Origin: Paenibacillus cymbidii
Lineage (GTDB): Bacteria > Bacillota > Bacilli > Paenibacillales > NBRC-103111
Reading direction: 5' to 3'
Length of the DNA: 64,000 nucleotides
Assembly: GCF_004764705.1 (NCBI RefSeq)
Contig: NZ_SHLX01000006.1
Span: forward strand, 1-64,000
In this document: in pieces, positions 25,886 to 34,991 of the stretch
Numbering within the stretch: the stretch's first letter is position 1
Layout: every line of letters starts with the position of its first letter
Position numbers and translations under genes: made by a program
The notes under the pieces: generated by a model
What the model saw: the letters and a program-made list of their open reading frames with translations, nothing else
Databases searched by the model: none
Told to the model about the DNA's origin: nothing

Positions 25886-26165
25886 GCTGTAAGGCTGATT
25901 TCAGCCTTATTCCACTCACTACTCTCCCAAACCCCGCTGTAAGGCTGATTTCAGCCTTATTCCGCCCACTACTCTCCCAAACCCCGCTGTAAGGCTGATT
26001 TCAGCCTTATTCCGCCCACTACTCTCCCAAACCCCGCTGTAAGGCTGATTTCAGCCTTATTTCGCCCACTACTCTCCCAAACCCCGCTGTAAGGCTGATT
26101 TCAGCCTTATTCCGCCCACTACTCTCCCAAACCCCGCTGTAAGGCTGATTTCAGCCTTATTTCGC
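25886..26165. repeat. Six-fold 50-bp tandem repeat, each with a 20-bp palindrome
   Basis: Units begin GCTGTAAGGC at 25886, 25936, 25986, 26036, 26086 and 26136, exactly 50 bp apart, nearly identical (C/T at one position, a few changes in the first spacer); the last is cut after the palindrome. Each contains TAAGGCTGATTTCAGCCTTA, a perfect 9-bp inverted repeat around TT. The array lies between the 3' ends of the GNAT and ATPase genes; no gene is supported in it. Confidence 0.9.
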
Positions 26166-26253
26166 TACGCCCGCGTTCCGGCTACTACGCAGGCCCTTCG
26201 CGCACCTTTAGCGCATGTCTCATGCGCTGCAGCAGCTCCGCGGGCCCTTCGCG

Positions 26254-26288
26254 GCGCCTTTAGCGCAAGTCTCATGCGCTAAAGGCGC
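26254..26288. terminator. Perfect 14-bp stem hairpin before the ATPase 3' end
   Basis: GCGCCTTTAGCGCA (26254-26267), loop AGTCTCA, TGCGCTAAAGGCGC (26275-26288). A partial copy (ACCTTTAGCGCATGTCTCATGC) sits just upstream near 26198. There is no T run on either side, so it may be a bidirectional 3' structure rather than a classical terminator. Confidence 0.5.
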
Positions 26289-26329
26289 TGTCGCGAGGCC
26301 GACGCGCTTCCCCGCCGCCACCGCTCGGC

Positions 26330-27082
26330 TCAATCGCCAAACAACTGCCGGAGCATGCCGTCTTTGTCGCCCAGAAACCGCTTCATGACGATGTAGTGGT
26401 CCGTTTCCTCGAGCGTGCGCGTTTCGATGCCGTCCGGCGTCAAATAATAAATCGTCGCCTCCGGATACGCCATCACGATCGGCGAATGCGTCGCGATGAT
26501 GAATTGCGACTGCTGCCCGACCAGCTCATGGATCCGCGCCAGCATCGCCATCTGGCGAAACGGCGACAAAGCCGCCTCGGGCTCGTCCAGGATGTAAAGC
26601 CCCCGCCCGCCGAATCGATGCGCGAACGCCGCAAAAAACGATTCGCCATGCGACTGCTCATGCAGCGACTTGCCGCCGTACGAGTCTCGAATCGGTGGGC
26701 CGAACCCGCCTTCGCGATCCATGTCGTCGATATTCGTGGCGACGTTATAGTAGCTTTCCGCGCGGAAGAAAAAACCGTCCCTCGGGCGATACGGGCTGCG
26801 GATCAGCCGGATGTACTCGTGCAGCCTCGAATGCGTCGACTGGGTGGAAAAGGAAAAGTTGATCGTTCCCCCTTCCGGATTAAACCCCCATGCCACGGCA
26901 ATTGCCTCCATCAGCGTCGACTTGCCCATCCCGTTTTCGCCGGCAATATACGTCACTTTCGGGTGAAAATTTAATTTGTTCAAATGCTGAACCGCAGGAA
27001 GATGAAACGGGTATTCGCGAAAAGAAGGAACAAGGTGTCTCTGCAGCTCCATGCCTCGTAAATACGCTTCGGACGAACGCAC
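26330..27082 (-). CDS. AAA-family ATPase (ABC-ATPase-like, single-gene OLD/RecF type)
   Basis: A 250-aa ATPase: Walker A GENGMGKST (about residues 48-56), an LHEQSHGESF signature-like segment near 140, Walker B GLYILDEPEAAL and a later FIIATHSPIVMAYP switch His. This is the compact AAA_21/AAA_23 type used in DNA-linked or unassigned functions, with no nuclease or TOPRIM domain attached. GTG 27082 follows GGGAGGTG by 8 nt. No partner gene is adjacent, so a defence role cannot be claimed. Confidence 0.8.
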   Translation of the reverse strand: MRSSEAYLRGMELQRHLVPSFREYPFHLPAVQHLNKLNFHPKVTYIAGENGMGKSTLMEAIAVAWGFNPEGGTINFSFSTQSTHSRLHEYIRLIRSPYRPRDGFFFRAESYYNVATNIDDMDREGGFGPPIRDSYGGKSLHEQSHGESFFAAFAHRFGGRGLYILDEPEAALSPFRQMAMLARIHELVGQQSQFIIATHSPIVMAYPEATIYYLTPDGIETRTLEETDHYIVMKRFLGDKDGMLRQLFGD

Positions 27083-27244
27083 CCGCCCTGCACCTCCCCC
27101 TCGAAATAGTCGGCAACAAACAATTCGCAGCTCTCCTTACTACGGCCAGACTCCGCAGCTCGCCCTCTGTGCCCTCCCCCCTGCCTTACCGTCCGCTACG
27201 CCCCAAACATGTTGTCAGGTTAACGCGGAACCACAAGGGAATGG

Positions 27245-27437
27245 CGAAATAAGCCATTTTTTGTGGCCTATTTCATCCAAAATGAGCAGTCACCTCAAAA
27301 TAGCCAGTGATTTCACTGGATATTCGTGTCAATTTTCTCGGATTGAGGCTCTTTGACCGAAATAACCAGTGTTTTTGCTGGCTATTTTTGATGGGACGGC
27401 CGAAATGAGGGCAATAAGCCATTTTTTTCGGCCTATT
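27245..27437. repeat. Four-hairpin intergenic module, copy D
   Basis: Hairpins start at 27247, 27298, 27360 and about 27413 (51, 62, 53). H1 AAATAAGCC...GGCCTATTT, H2 AATAGCCAGTGATTTCACTGGATATT (one mismatch), H3 with an ACCAGTG...TGCTGGCT variant, H4 AATAAGCC...GGCCTATT. It lies between the start of the ATPase gene and the end of the AraC gene, both on the minus strand. Confidence 0.8.
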
Positions 27438-27484
27438 CTCCCCCAACTCCCCTTACTTCGGCAACTTCTCGCGCCCTGCCCGAC

Positions 27485-28360
27485 TTACGTTTTAGCCTGC
27501 GTGCGAAACTTCTGCGGCGTCACGTTCATGATCGCTTTGAAGCTGTGGCAGAAGTGGGAGAAGCTGGCAAATCCGACCTGATGGCCGATGCTCTGCACCG
27601 ACGCGTCGGTCGTAATCAGCAGCCAGCACGCCTGGCGCATGCGCCGGTTCAGCAAGTAGTCGGTGATCGAGCTGCCGGTTTCCTTGCGGAAAATGCGCGA
27701 GACGTAATGCTTCGACAAATGCAGCTCGTCCGCCAGCGCGTCCAGCTCGAAGCCTTCCGCGTACCGCTGCTCGATCCACTGCATGATTCGCTCGGAGTAG
27801 CGCACGCTGCGCGGCGCGGCAGCCGCGGCCGAAGCGGCGGACGCCTCCAATTGCTGGCGTGGCTGGATGTAGTCGAGCAGCTGCGTCAGCAGCAAACCGA
27901 ACGTCTCTTTGCGCTCGAATTCGGAAACGACTCCGAATCGCTGCTCGTAATAGTCGAACAGCGCCGCCAGCAGGCGAGGCTCCTCGTCGAACGCGATCAC
28001 TTGCGCTGCGTTGTCCGCCGCGAGCATCGTCTGCAGGTGCGACGACAGCCGCGGATACGGCGCCAGAAACCGCTCGTACACCGGCGGCTCGAACATCAGA
28101 ATCGTCCGCACGTAAGGCCGCGCGGGCGAAACGTCGATATGAATGCGGTGCAGCTGGAACGGCTTGTACCAGATCAGCGTGTTCGGACGCAGCTCGTAAA
28201 ACCGCTGATCGATCGTCACATGCCCTTCGCCTTCATGGATATAGTTGAATTCGAACCCGCGATGGTAATGGTAGAAGCCGGGAAAATAATCGGCCGTCAA
28301 CCGTCGATAGGAGAAGCGGTAGTAGTCCCGATCCATTTGGATATACTCGATGTGTTTCAC
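27485..28360 (-). CDS. AraC-family regulator divergent from the ferritin-like/beta-helix operon
   Basis: A 291-aa protein with an N-terminal cupin sensing domain (FPGFYHYHRGFEFNYIHEGE, then RPNTLIWYKPFQLHRIHID) and a C-terminal AraC double HTH (LDALADELHLSKHYVSRIFR and VGFASFSHFCHSFKAIMNVT). The start is placed at GTG 28360 because GGAAGGTG stands 9 nt upstream. It is transcribed away from the ferritin-like operon across 134 bp, so it likely regulates that operon (inference). Confidence 0.85.
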   Translation of the reverse strand: MKHIEYIQMDRDYYRFSYRRLTADYFPGFYHYHRGFEFNYIHEGEGHVTIDQRFYELRPNTLIWYKPFQLHRIHIDVSPARPYVRTILMFEPPVYERFLAPYPRLSSHLQTMLAADNAAQVIAFDEEPRLLAALFDYYEQRFGVVSEFERKETFGLLLTQLLDYIQPRQQLEASAASAAAAAPRSVRYSERIMQWIEQRYAEGFELDALADELHLSKHYVSRIFRKETGSSITDYLLNRRMRQACWLLITTDASVQSIGHQVGFASFSHFCHSFKAIMNVTPQKFRTQAKT

Positions 28361-28441
28361 GACAGATCGCACCTTCCGCCAAGATGACAATACAACGACA
28401 TTTTACCACAATGACAGGCAATCGAAAATGAAGCCATTCCG

Positions 28442-28478
28442 CTATTGTAGAAGAAACAAAACGTTTGCTTTACAATAG
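28442..28478 (+). promoter_or_regulatory. Inverted repeat and -10 box before the ferritin-like operon
   Basis: CTATTGTA (28442-28449) is the exact inverse of TACAATAG (28471-28478), 21 bp apart. TACAAT can serve as the -10; TTGTAG at 28446 would be a -35 with a long 19-bp spacer. The repeat may be the site of the divergent AraC protein. Confidence 0.4.
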
Positions 28479-28494
28479 GGGAGGAGAGTCACCG

Positions 28495-29841
28495 ATGAGC
28501 GATCCGATCGATGACGTATTGATGGAAGAACTCGACGAAGTCGAATTATCCGGGCATGCCGAGGTCAAACGAGGCAGCGCCCTGTATTATGAGCCGGCGG
28601 ATACCGCATTCGCGCTGAAGCGGCTGCTGTGGCACGAATTCGAGCTGTCGCGGATGACTGCAGGCTGGATGCCGGCCGCAACCGTCTTCGAAACGAAAAC
28701 GAAGCTGGCTCGCCTGTCCTACCTGCATATCCGCGACATGCGGATGCTGAACGAACGCATCGAAGAGCTGCCGGGCGGCCTGTCCGCCAAAGAGCGGACG
28801 CCGGAGCCGGTTCGCGAGCTGTACGAGCGGGCGGCGCTCGCGCCGGACGAAGCGAGCTTCTTCGCCGGATACGAGCTGCTGTTCGGCGCCCTCGTGAAAC
28901 GCTACGAGGCGCTTGCGCTGCACATCGACCCGGTGCTGGACGCGCCGACCGGCGACATCCTCGACATCGTGCTGCTGAAGCGCAAGGAGCTGGCCTGGAT
29001 CAAGGAGCAAGCCCGGTTCGCCGGAAACGGCACGTTTGCGGAGTGGAAGCCGTATGTCGCCGAATTGCGCGGCGCCATCGACGGCGGTTTCGGCGAGCTG
29101 CCTGACGCGCCGGTATGGCCGGCGGTGCCCGATGCCGAGCCGGCCGGCCCTGTGCCGATCGCAGCGTCGTGCGACCCGCGCTTCCCGCTGTACGAGCATG
29201 CCGCCACGCGCAAAATGTACGCCGACCCGGAAGCCTCGCCGCTCACCGGCAGCGTCAAGCAGATGCATTACATCAACGCAACCGAAATCAGCGCCGCGGA
29301 GAACCTGGCCTACATGTTCTATGCGATTCAAGGCATGCCGCGCGAGTTTTACTACGACTTGTCCCGCCATATGTGGGACGAAGCGCGCCACTCCGTCATG
29401 GGCGTGCGCCGCGTGAAGCAGCTCGGCTTCCGCACCGAAGACTTCCGCTATTACCAGGGCGGTCCCGGCCACGATGCCGACGAATCCTGGTACGCGGACA
29501 TGTACGCCAGCCTGACGATGGTAGCCGAACCTTGCTCCTTCCTCAAAAAGCGCAAGTCCGCCGTCGCCTTCCGCCAATTCGGCGACGCCTTGTCGGCCGC
29601 CCACGTCGAGTTCGACATGGCGGATGAGCAAATGCACGTCAATTTCGGCAAAAAGTGGGGGCCGGAGCTGTTCAAAACGTTCAAGAACGATCTGGTCACC
29701 GCCCAGGAAATGGCGAAAAAGACACGTATCCGCCGGCTGGAGCGTTTCGGACTCGGCGAGCAGGAAGAAGCGGATGTGCTGAAAAACTTCCCCGCCTTCT
29801 GCGGCTTTACGACGACCGAGCTGCAATACGACAAATACTGA
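28495..29841 (+). CDS. Ferritin-like (DUF455-related) helical protein
   Basis: A 448-aa protein. The C-terminal half has a four-helix ferritin-like pattern: INATEISAAENLAYMFYAI, then WDEARHSVMGVRRVKQLG and ADEQMHVNFGKKWG, giving two E-x-x-H type diiron or metal motifs. The N-terminal 200 residues are helical and unassigned. No signal peptide. ATG 28495 has GGGAGGAG 9 nt before it. It is first in a plus-strand operon with a beta-helix protein and a GH-like protein; why a diiron-type protein travels with glycan enzymes is unknown. Confidence 0.65.
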   Translation: MSDPIDDVLMEELDEVELSGHAEVKRGSALYYEPADTAFALKRLLWHEFELSRMTAGWMPAATVFETKTKLARLSYLHIRDMRMLNERIEELPGGLSAKERTPEPVRELYERAALAPDEASFFAGYELLFGALVKRYEALALHIDPVLDAPTGDILDIVLLKRKELAWIKEQARFAGNGTFAEWKPYVAELRGAIDGGFGELPDAPVWPAVPDAEPAGPVPIAASCDPRFPLYEHAATRKMYADPEASPLTGSVKQMHYINATEISAAENLAYMFYAIQGMPREFYYDLSRHMWDEARHSVMGVRRVKQLGFRTEDFRYYQGGPGHDADESWYADMYASLTMVAEPCSFLKKRKSAVAFRQFGDALSAAHVEFDMADEQMHVNFGKKWGPELFKTFKNDLVTAQEMAKKTRIRRLERFGLGEQEEADVLKNFPAFCGFTTTELQYDKY

Positions 29842-29944
29842 TACAAATACTGATACAAATACGGATGACAAGTACGGACAACCATCCGTAGCAACCGACC
29901 GCTTTTACCAACAACGACAACTACAAACGCGAGGAGCAAACGAC

Positions 29945-32614
29945 ATGCCAGCAGGCACCACTTGCACCTATTATGTTTCCATACGGGACGGACATGACGG
30001 CAATGACGGCTTAACGCCGTCATCGCCGTTTCGCACGATCGGCCGCGCTGCGGCCTTGATGCAGGCGGGCGACCGCTGCGTCATCCGCGAAGGCGTATAC
30101 CGGGAGACCGTAGCCCCCGCTCATTCGGGGAATGCCGCGGCTCCGATTCGTTTCGAGGCTTACGAGGGAGAAAAAGTCGTCGTCAGCGGCTGCGATCTGG
30201 TGACCGGCTGGACGCGGCACGAAGGCAACGTCTACAAGGCGCCGATGGACTGGAGCATGGGCGACGGCAACGGCGATATCGTGTTTATGGACGGCGCGCT
30301 TTCGCACGAAGCGATGTGGCCGAAAATTACCGACCGGCTCGACCGCTCCCAATACGGCGTCGTCGCCACCGCGGAAACCGGCACGAACCGCACCGTCCTT
30401 CGCGATAGCGCGCTGCTCGCCTTTCCCGACGGGCACTGGAACGGCGGCATGGTGGCGTGCGTGCACGGCGTCGGCTACTTTATTTCGACCGGCACGATTG
30501 CGGAGTCGGGCGGTGGCAGCGTCACGTTCGAATCGTTCCTCAGCGCCGCTCCGTTCTATCACGCAGCGCCGGGCGACCATTATTTCATTACGCGTACGCT
30601 GAACGCGCTTACGGCGGAACGCGAATGGTACCATGACGTCAAAGCCGGCATCCTCTACGCCATCGCACCCGGCGAGGATCATCCGGACGGCCACGAAGTC
30701 GAAGCGAAGCGCCGGGAATACGCCTTCGATCTGCGCGGGCTGGCCTATATCGAGATCGCCGGTATCGACGTGCGCGGCGCCTCGATCACGACCGAAGACG
30801 CGTCCCACTGCACAATCGCGCGTTCCCGCGTTGTCGGGATCGACCGCTATTTTACCGATCGGCAGACGATTTACGGGCGGACCAAAGGCATTGAGCTCGG
30901 CGGCAGCGACAACACGATCCGCGACAGCGAAATATCGCTCTTCGAAGGGATCGGCGTCAATGTGTCCGGGCAGCGCAACAGCGTCATCAACTGCCACATT
31001 CACGACGGCAATTTCGAAGCTTCTTACGCCAGCCTGCTGTGGATGACCGGCCAGCGGCATTTCGTATCGCATTGCACGATCGCCAGAGCCGGGCGTACGC
31101 TCGTGTCCGGCGTGTTCGGACGGTGCGTCGTGCAGTATTGCGACATTTCGCACGCCAACGCGTTGACCAAAGATTCGGGCATCATCTATTTGTTCAATCA
31201 CGATTTTGACAATTCCGAGTTTCATCACAACTGGCTGCACGACAACTTGTCTCCGCATCTCAGCTTCGGCTTCTACATGGACGCGTGGACGAGCGGCGCC
31301 AACTTCTTCAACAATGTCGTCTGGAACATTCCGCATCACGGGCTGCACCTGAACCGCCCGCTGCAGCGGACGCTCATCTACAACAACACGTTCTGGCGCA
31401 GCGGCGACGGCGACTCCACCGCGTTCTGCCTGGACGATATGTACGGCACGCAGGTGGTGAACAATATTTTTGCCGATGGCCGGCTGATCAAGTGGGGCGA
31501 GGATTGTTTGCTCAGCAACAACCTGATGCAGCAAGACGGCGGATTCGTCGATCCGGAGAACGGCGACTTCCGGCTGCGCGAGAATTCGGCGGCTCGCGGC
31601 GCCGGCGTGCCGATTACGGCCGTGACGACCGGCGACACGCCGGATCTTGGCGCTTATCCGTACGGGGCCGAGCCTTGGCGGGCGGGGCACGATTTTGCGG
31701 CGCCGCCCGAGGTGGCGCTGGCGTTTACGCCGCTTGCCTGCAGCATCCGCATCGGCAACTGCGGCTTCGAAACCGGCCGCTGGGAGCCGTGGACGGTCGA
31801 AGCCGGCAAGCCGGAAATCGTATTCGGCTGCGCCTGGGATTACAGCCGCGACGGCTACGTTTCCGTCGTTCGCAGCAACAAGTATACCGCCTTGCTGAAG
31901 CCGGGCGACAAGATCCGGCAAACGACCGAAACGCTCGCGCCGGACACCGACTACGAGTTCTGGGCCGGCGTCAAAGGGGAAGGTTATTACCGCAACGCCG
32001 AGCAATACGACGGCGCCAGCTCGCGGGCGGACTGGGACCGGGCGCCGGACGGCGGAGCGGCGATTTATCGCGACGTGCGTTACGTGGGCGCCATGCGCGC
32101 CGGCGACTGGCTGAAGTATGAAGGCGTCGATTTCGCGAACGGCCACTATGACCATTTTGCCGCCGGCTTGAACAAGATCGTCGGGCCTGCCGTTCTGGAA
32201 GTTCGGCTGGACAGCCCGGACGGCCCACGTATCGGCGCGGTCAGCCAGTTGGAGGACTATTCCGGCGTTTGGCGCTATTTTACGCTCCCGATCAAAACGG
32301 TCAAAGGCGTGCACGACATCTATCTCGTAGCGGCCGGCGAAGGACAGCTGCTGATCGAAAGCTTTAAATTTTACCACGCCTTCCATTGCAACAACGTGCT
32401 GATTACGATTACGACGCCAAGCGGCGTTACCGCGTCGCGCCAAGTGAAGCGGCTGAACTGGGATACGAAAATGGACAAGGTAGCCTTCCGCACCGGTCCA
32501 ACGGACACGTCGGCCATAGTTACGATCGAAAACCTCGGCGCAGGCAACCTCGGCGCACACAAGCATAACGTGTCCGTCGACGACTGCGGCTTGTGGAAAC
32601 CGGTGCTGAGCTGA
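29945..32614 (+). CDS. Right-handed parallel beta-helix protein with C-terminal CBM6/35-like domain
   Basis: An 889-aa protein. It opens with YYVSIRDGHDGNDGLTPSSP followed by FRTIGRAAALMQAGD, the DUF1565/pectin-lyase-like entry. About residues 250-540 carry beta-helix coils (NTIRDSEISLFEGIGVNVSG, SVINCHIHDGNFEAS, NFFNNVVWNIPHHGLHLNRP). About 700-810 resembles a CBM6/35 module (AGDWLKYEGVDFANGHYDHF). This suggests a polysaccharide lyase or hydrolase. There is no signal peptide, unusual for this architecture. CGAGGAG precedes ATG 29945, 103 bp after the ferritin-like gene. Confidence 0.75.
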   Translation: MPAGTTCTYYVSIRDGHDGNDGLTPSSPFRTIGRAAALMQAGDRCVIREGVYRETVAPAHSGNAAAPIRFEAYEGEKVVVSGCDLVTGWTRHEGNVYKAPMDWSMGDGNGDIVFMDGALSHEAMWPKITDRLDRSQYGVVATAETGTNRTVLRDSALLAFPDGHWNGGMVACVHGVGYFISTGTIAESGGGSVTFESFLSAAPFYHAAPGDHYFITRTLNALTAEREWYHDVKAGILYAIAPGEDHPDGHEVEAKRREYAFDLRGLAYIEIAGIDVRGASITTEDASHCTIARSRVVGIDRYFTDRQTIYGRTKGIELGGSDNTIRDSEISLFEGIGVNVSGQRNSVINCHIHDGNFEASYASLLWMTGQRHFVSHCTIARAGRTLVSGVFGRCVVQYCDISHANALTKDSGIIYLFNHDFDNSEFHHNWLHDNLSPHLSFGFYMDAWTSGANFFNNVVWNIPHHGLHLNRPLQRTLIYNNTFWRSGDGDSTAFCLDDMYGTQVVNNIFADGRLIKWGEDCLLSNNLMQQDGGFVDPENGDFRLRENSAARGAGVPITAVTTGDTPDLGAYPYGAEPWRAGHDFAAPPEVALAFTPLACSIRIGNCGFETGRWEPWTVEAGKPEIVFGCAWDYSRDGYVSVVRSNKYTALLKPGDKIRQTTETLAPDTDYEFWAGVKGEGYYRNAEQYDGASSRADWDRAPDGGAAIYRDVRYVGAMRAGDWLKYEGVDFANGHYDHFAAGLNKIVGPAVLEVRLDSPDGPRIGAVSQLEDYSGVWRYFTLPIKTVKGVHDIYLVAAGEGQLLIESFKFYHAFHCNNVLITITTPSGVTASRQVKRLNWDTKMDKVAFRTGPTDTSAIVTIENLGAGNLGAHKHNVSVDDCGLWKPVLS

Positions 32615-32652
32615 ATCGACAATATCTGAAGGAGCAAGGAGCTGCTCATCGG

Positions 32653-34887
32653 ATGGAACACAAGGATCGGGAAGTGGAAAAAGCGGCGGAAGCCGCACCG
32701 GGCGGGCTGCGGCTTGGAGCGGACGCCCCGCTGTCCGTGCCCGGCCGCAGCGCCGTGCACGACACGGTGGCGGCGGAACTGCTGCTGGCGATCGGCGCGA
32801 TCGGTGCCGGGACCGGGCAGGACAGGACGGCGGCGGGAAACGAGCCGAATAGGACGAAGGATGGCGGCGAACGGCTGCCGTCCTTTGTTGTGCGCGAAGA
32901 CCGGCCGCAGCCGGGCGGCATATTCGCCGCGACGCTGGCGGAATCCGCGCACGCGCGCGAATTCATCGTGCGCGGCTTGATCGACCTGCCCAACGTTGAC
33001 CCCGGCCTCGACGCGTTCGAGTTGATTGTTTACGGTCAGACATTGTATATCTGGGCCAACACGCCGCGCGGTCTGCTGCAGGGCGCGTATCAGTTGCAGG
33101 ACCGGCTGCGGGCGTCGCGCGAGCTGCCTTCCAGCTGGTCCGAGCGGGGCACGTTTCGCATTCCGCGGCGCATCTTTCACCCCCGCTTCGAAGGCTGGCC
33201 CGGCGAACGCGCCGACTTTCGTCATATCAGCCGCCTGGGGGCATCGCATTGCCTGTTGTCGCACGATTGGCACAAGCAGCGCAACTTCCAGCAATTCGTC
33301 GTCGGCCAGCGGTTCCCGGACGCGGTTGACGCCGACGTCGTGCGCCGCAACGCGGAGCAGCTGCGAACCGCCATCGATTGGTGTACCTCCTACGCGCTGG
33401 AGCCGTGTCTGTGGATGACGGAGCTGCCCTGCCAAGGGGGGCCGTGGGTGCCGGAAGCGGAGCGGGAGCGGTTTCTGACGCGCTACTCCGCAGAATGCCT
33501 GAGCGACAGCGGCACGTACGAAGGGATGACGCTCTGTTTTGCCCATCCGGAAGTCCGGGCGTATTACCGGGACTTGATCGGCTCCTTTTTTCGCACATTC
33601 CCCGAGATCGGAACGCTCTTCCTGTTCGGCATGGACTCGGGCGGCGAGCTGTGCGACCCGGACCGGTGCCCGCGCTGCGCCGGCATGAGCCCGATCGCCC
33701 AACGCGACCGGCTCATTCGTTTCCTGCTGGAGGAGGGCGGCCGCGTGCGGCCCGGACTGCGCGTGCTGACGACTTCGTGGCATTGGGAGCACGATCCGGC
33801 CGCTTTCCTCGCGCACCAGCGACAGCTGCCCGCCGGCAGCGGGCTTTACATGGCCGCACAGAAGGACGGCTGGCAGGCCGAACGGCAGTCGCACGAGCTG
33901 CTGCGCGAGGCGCGTGCGATTTGCCGCGAGCGGGGGCAGCTGTTCATCGGCTACGACAACTTCCACTGGGGCGACGATTCCGTGCACGGGCTGCGCGACA
34001 TCCAGGATTTCCCGCTGGGCATCGCTGCGAAGCTGCAGCGTTGGTTCGCGCTGCAGGCCGACGGCGTGTTCGACCATTGGGGCGGCTGGGGCGAAGACAT
34101 CGCCAGCAACGCGGTCGCATGCCGGGCGTTTATGCTGAACCCGCTGGCCGACGCGGAAGCCGTGTGCCGCGACATCGCGCATCGCCAATTCGGCGACGAA
34201 GCCGGACCGCACGTGTTCGCCGCCTGGAGCGCGCTGGAGCGGGCGCATCGCTGCCTGTCTGTCGCCTGCACCTGGGCGCCGGTACAGTGGCCTGGCTGGT
34301 ATATGGCGAAAATGCGCGTTCCCGTGCCGGGCGGCTTCGAGCCGCTGATCTCAAGGCACGACAACGAACCGCTGCCGCCCAAAGCGGCCGCCGGCATCAC
34401 GTATAACGGGGGAGAGCCGCAGGAGCTGTTTCAGGCGGTGCACGATGCCTGGCGCGAAGCGTATCCCGGCTTTGCGGCTGCCGCCGCCTGTCTGGAGCAA
34501 GCGATCGAGCGGGTGGCGGACGGCGAGTTGTTTTATCGGCACTGGTGGGACGGTGCCGCGCCCTCGCCTTCGCGCAAGCTGCATTTGCAGCGGCAGCTGC
34601 TGTATGTGCGCGCGGGCGGCGCGTTTGGCCGCGATATCGGCCTGCATTTTGGGCTATGCGCGCTTTACCTGCGCGCGGCTGCGGAAGCGGACGGCGAAGC
34701 GGCGCGCGACGCCGCGTTTCGCCGGCTGGCGGAGCCGTTGCTGCGCGAAGATCTGGAGGCGAGCGAGCAACTCGCCGCCTTGTTCGCGGAGCTGGGCGCC
34801 ACAGGCGCGGACTTGCGGCCCGGCCGGAACATCGCCGGCCGCTTCCGCGAGAAGGCGGACGGCATTCGCCGGTATTTGCGGGAATGA
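32653..34887 (+). CDS. Glycoside-hydrolase-like protein (GH20/GH67-type two-domain fold)
   Basis: A 744-aa protein without signal peptide. An N-terminal alpha/beta domain ends in YIWANTPRGLLQGAYQLQDR, as in GH20/GH67/GH84 enzymes. A (beta/alpha)8-like region follows with HPRFEGWPGERADF, GTLFLFGMDSGGELCDP (candidate acidic residues), a CDPDRCPRC Cys cluster and FDHWGGWGEDI, then a helical C-terminus. The family is not certain. ATG 32653 (AAGGAG 11 nt before) is preferred to an in-frame GTG at 32593 that overlaps the beta-helix gene. It is the last gene of the operon and probably acts in the cytoplasm. Confidence 0.55.
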   Translation: MEHKDREVEKAAEAAPGGLRLGADAPLSVPGRSAVHDTVAAELLLAIGAIGAGTGQDRTAAGNEPNRTKDGGERLPSFVVREDRPQPGGIFAATLAESAHAREFIVRGLIDLPNVDPGLDAFELIVYGQTLYIWANTPRGLLQGAYQLQDRLRASRELPSSWSERGTFRIPRRIFHPRFEGWPGERADFRHISRLGASHCLLSHDWHKQRNFQQFVVGQRFPDAVDADVVRRNAEQLRTAIDWCTSYALEPCLWMTELPCQGGPWVPEAERERFLTRYSAECLSDSGTYEGMTLCFAHPEVRAYYRDLIGSFFRTFPEIGTLFLFGMDSGGELCDPDRCPRCAGMSPIAQRDRLIRFLLEEGGRVRPGLRVLTTSWHWEHDPAAFLAHQRQLPAGSGLYMAAQKDGWQAERQSHELLREARAICRERGQLFIGYDNFHWGDDSVHGLRDIQDFPLGIAAKLQRWFALQADGVFDHWGGWGEDIASNAVACRAFMLNPLADAEAVCRDIAHRQFGDEAGPHVFAAWSALERAHRCLSVACTWAPVQWPGWYMAKMRVPVPGGFEPLISRHDNEPLPPKAAAGITYNGGEPQELFQAVHDAWREAYPGFAAAAACLEQAIERVADGELFYRHWWDGAAPSPSRKLHLQRQLLYVRAGGAFGRDIGLHFGLCALYLRAAAEADGEAARDAAFRRLAEPLLREDLEASEQLAALFAELGATGADLRPGRNIAGRFREKADGIRRYLRE

Positions 34888-34991
34888 GCCGCGGCTGATC
34901 CGTGCCCGTTCCGTCCGACACACTTGCTGGCGCAAGCGAATCGTGCCGTTGGCTTGCCGGGCGGTGCAACCCTTCGCTCCGCTTGCATCTT

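Noticed and set aside
25886..26165. CRISPR array (regularly spaced repeats).
   Set aside because: Spacers are nearly identical to each other, so this is a plain tandem repeat of 50 bp, and no cas genes are present.
26330..27082. Anti-phage defence gene (OLD/RecF-type ATPase).
   Set aside because: No nuclease, TOPRIM, reverse transcriptase or toxin partner lies next to it; its neighbours are repeats and sugar-related genes. A lone AAA ATPase is not enough.
32593..32652. Upstream GTG start for the GH-like gene.
   Set aside because: It lies inside the beta-helix coding region without a ribosome binding site; ATG 32653 has AAGGAG upstream.
30020..34248. Very long minus-strand open frames antisense to the beta-helix and GH-like genes.
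   Set aside because: High-GC third-position bias of the plus-strand genes creates these. They are Arg/Ala-rich, have no recognisable domain, and the plus-strand proteins show clear motifs.
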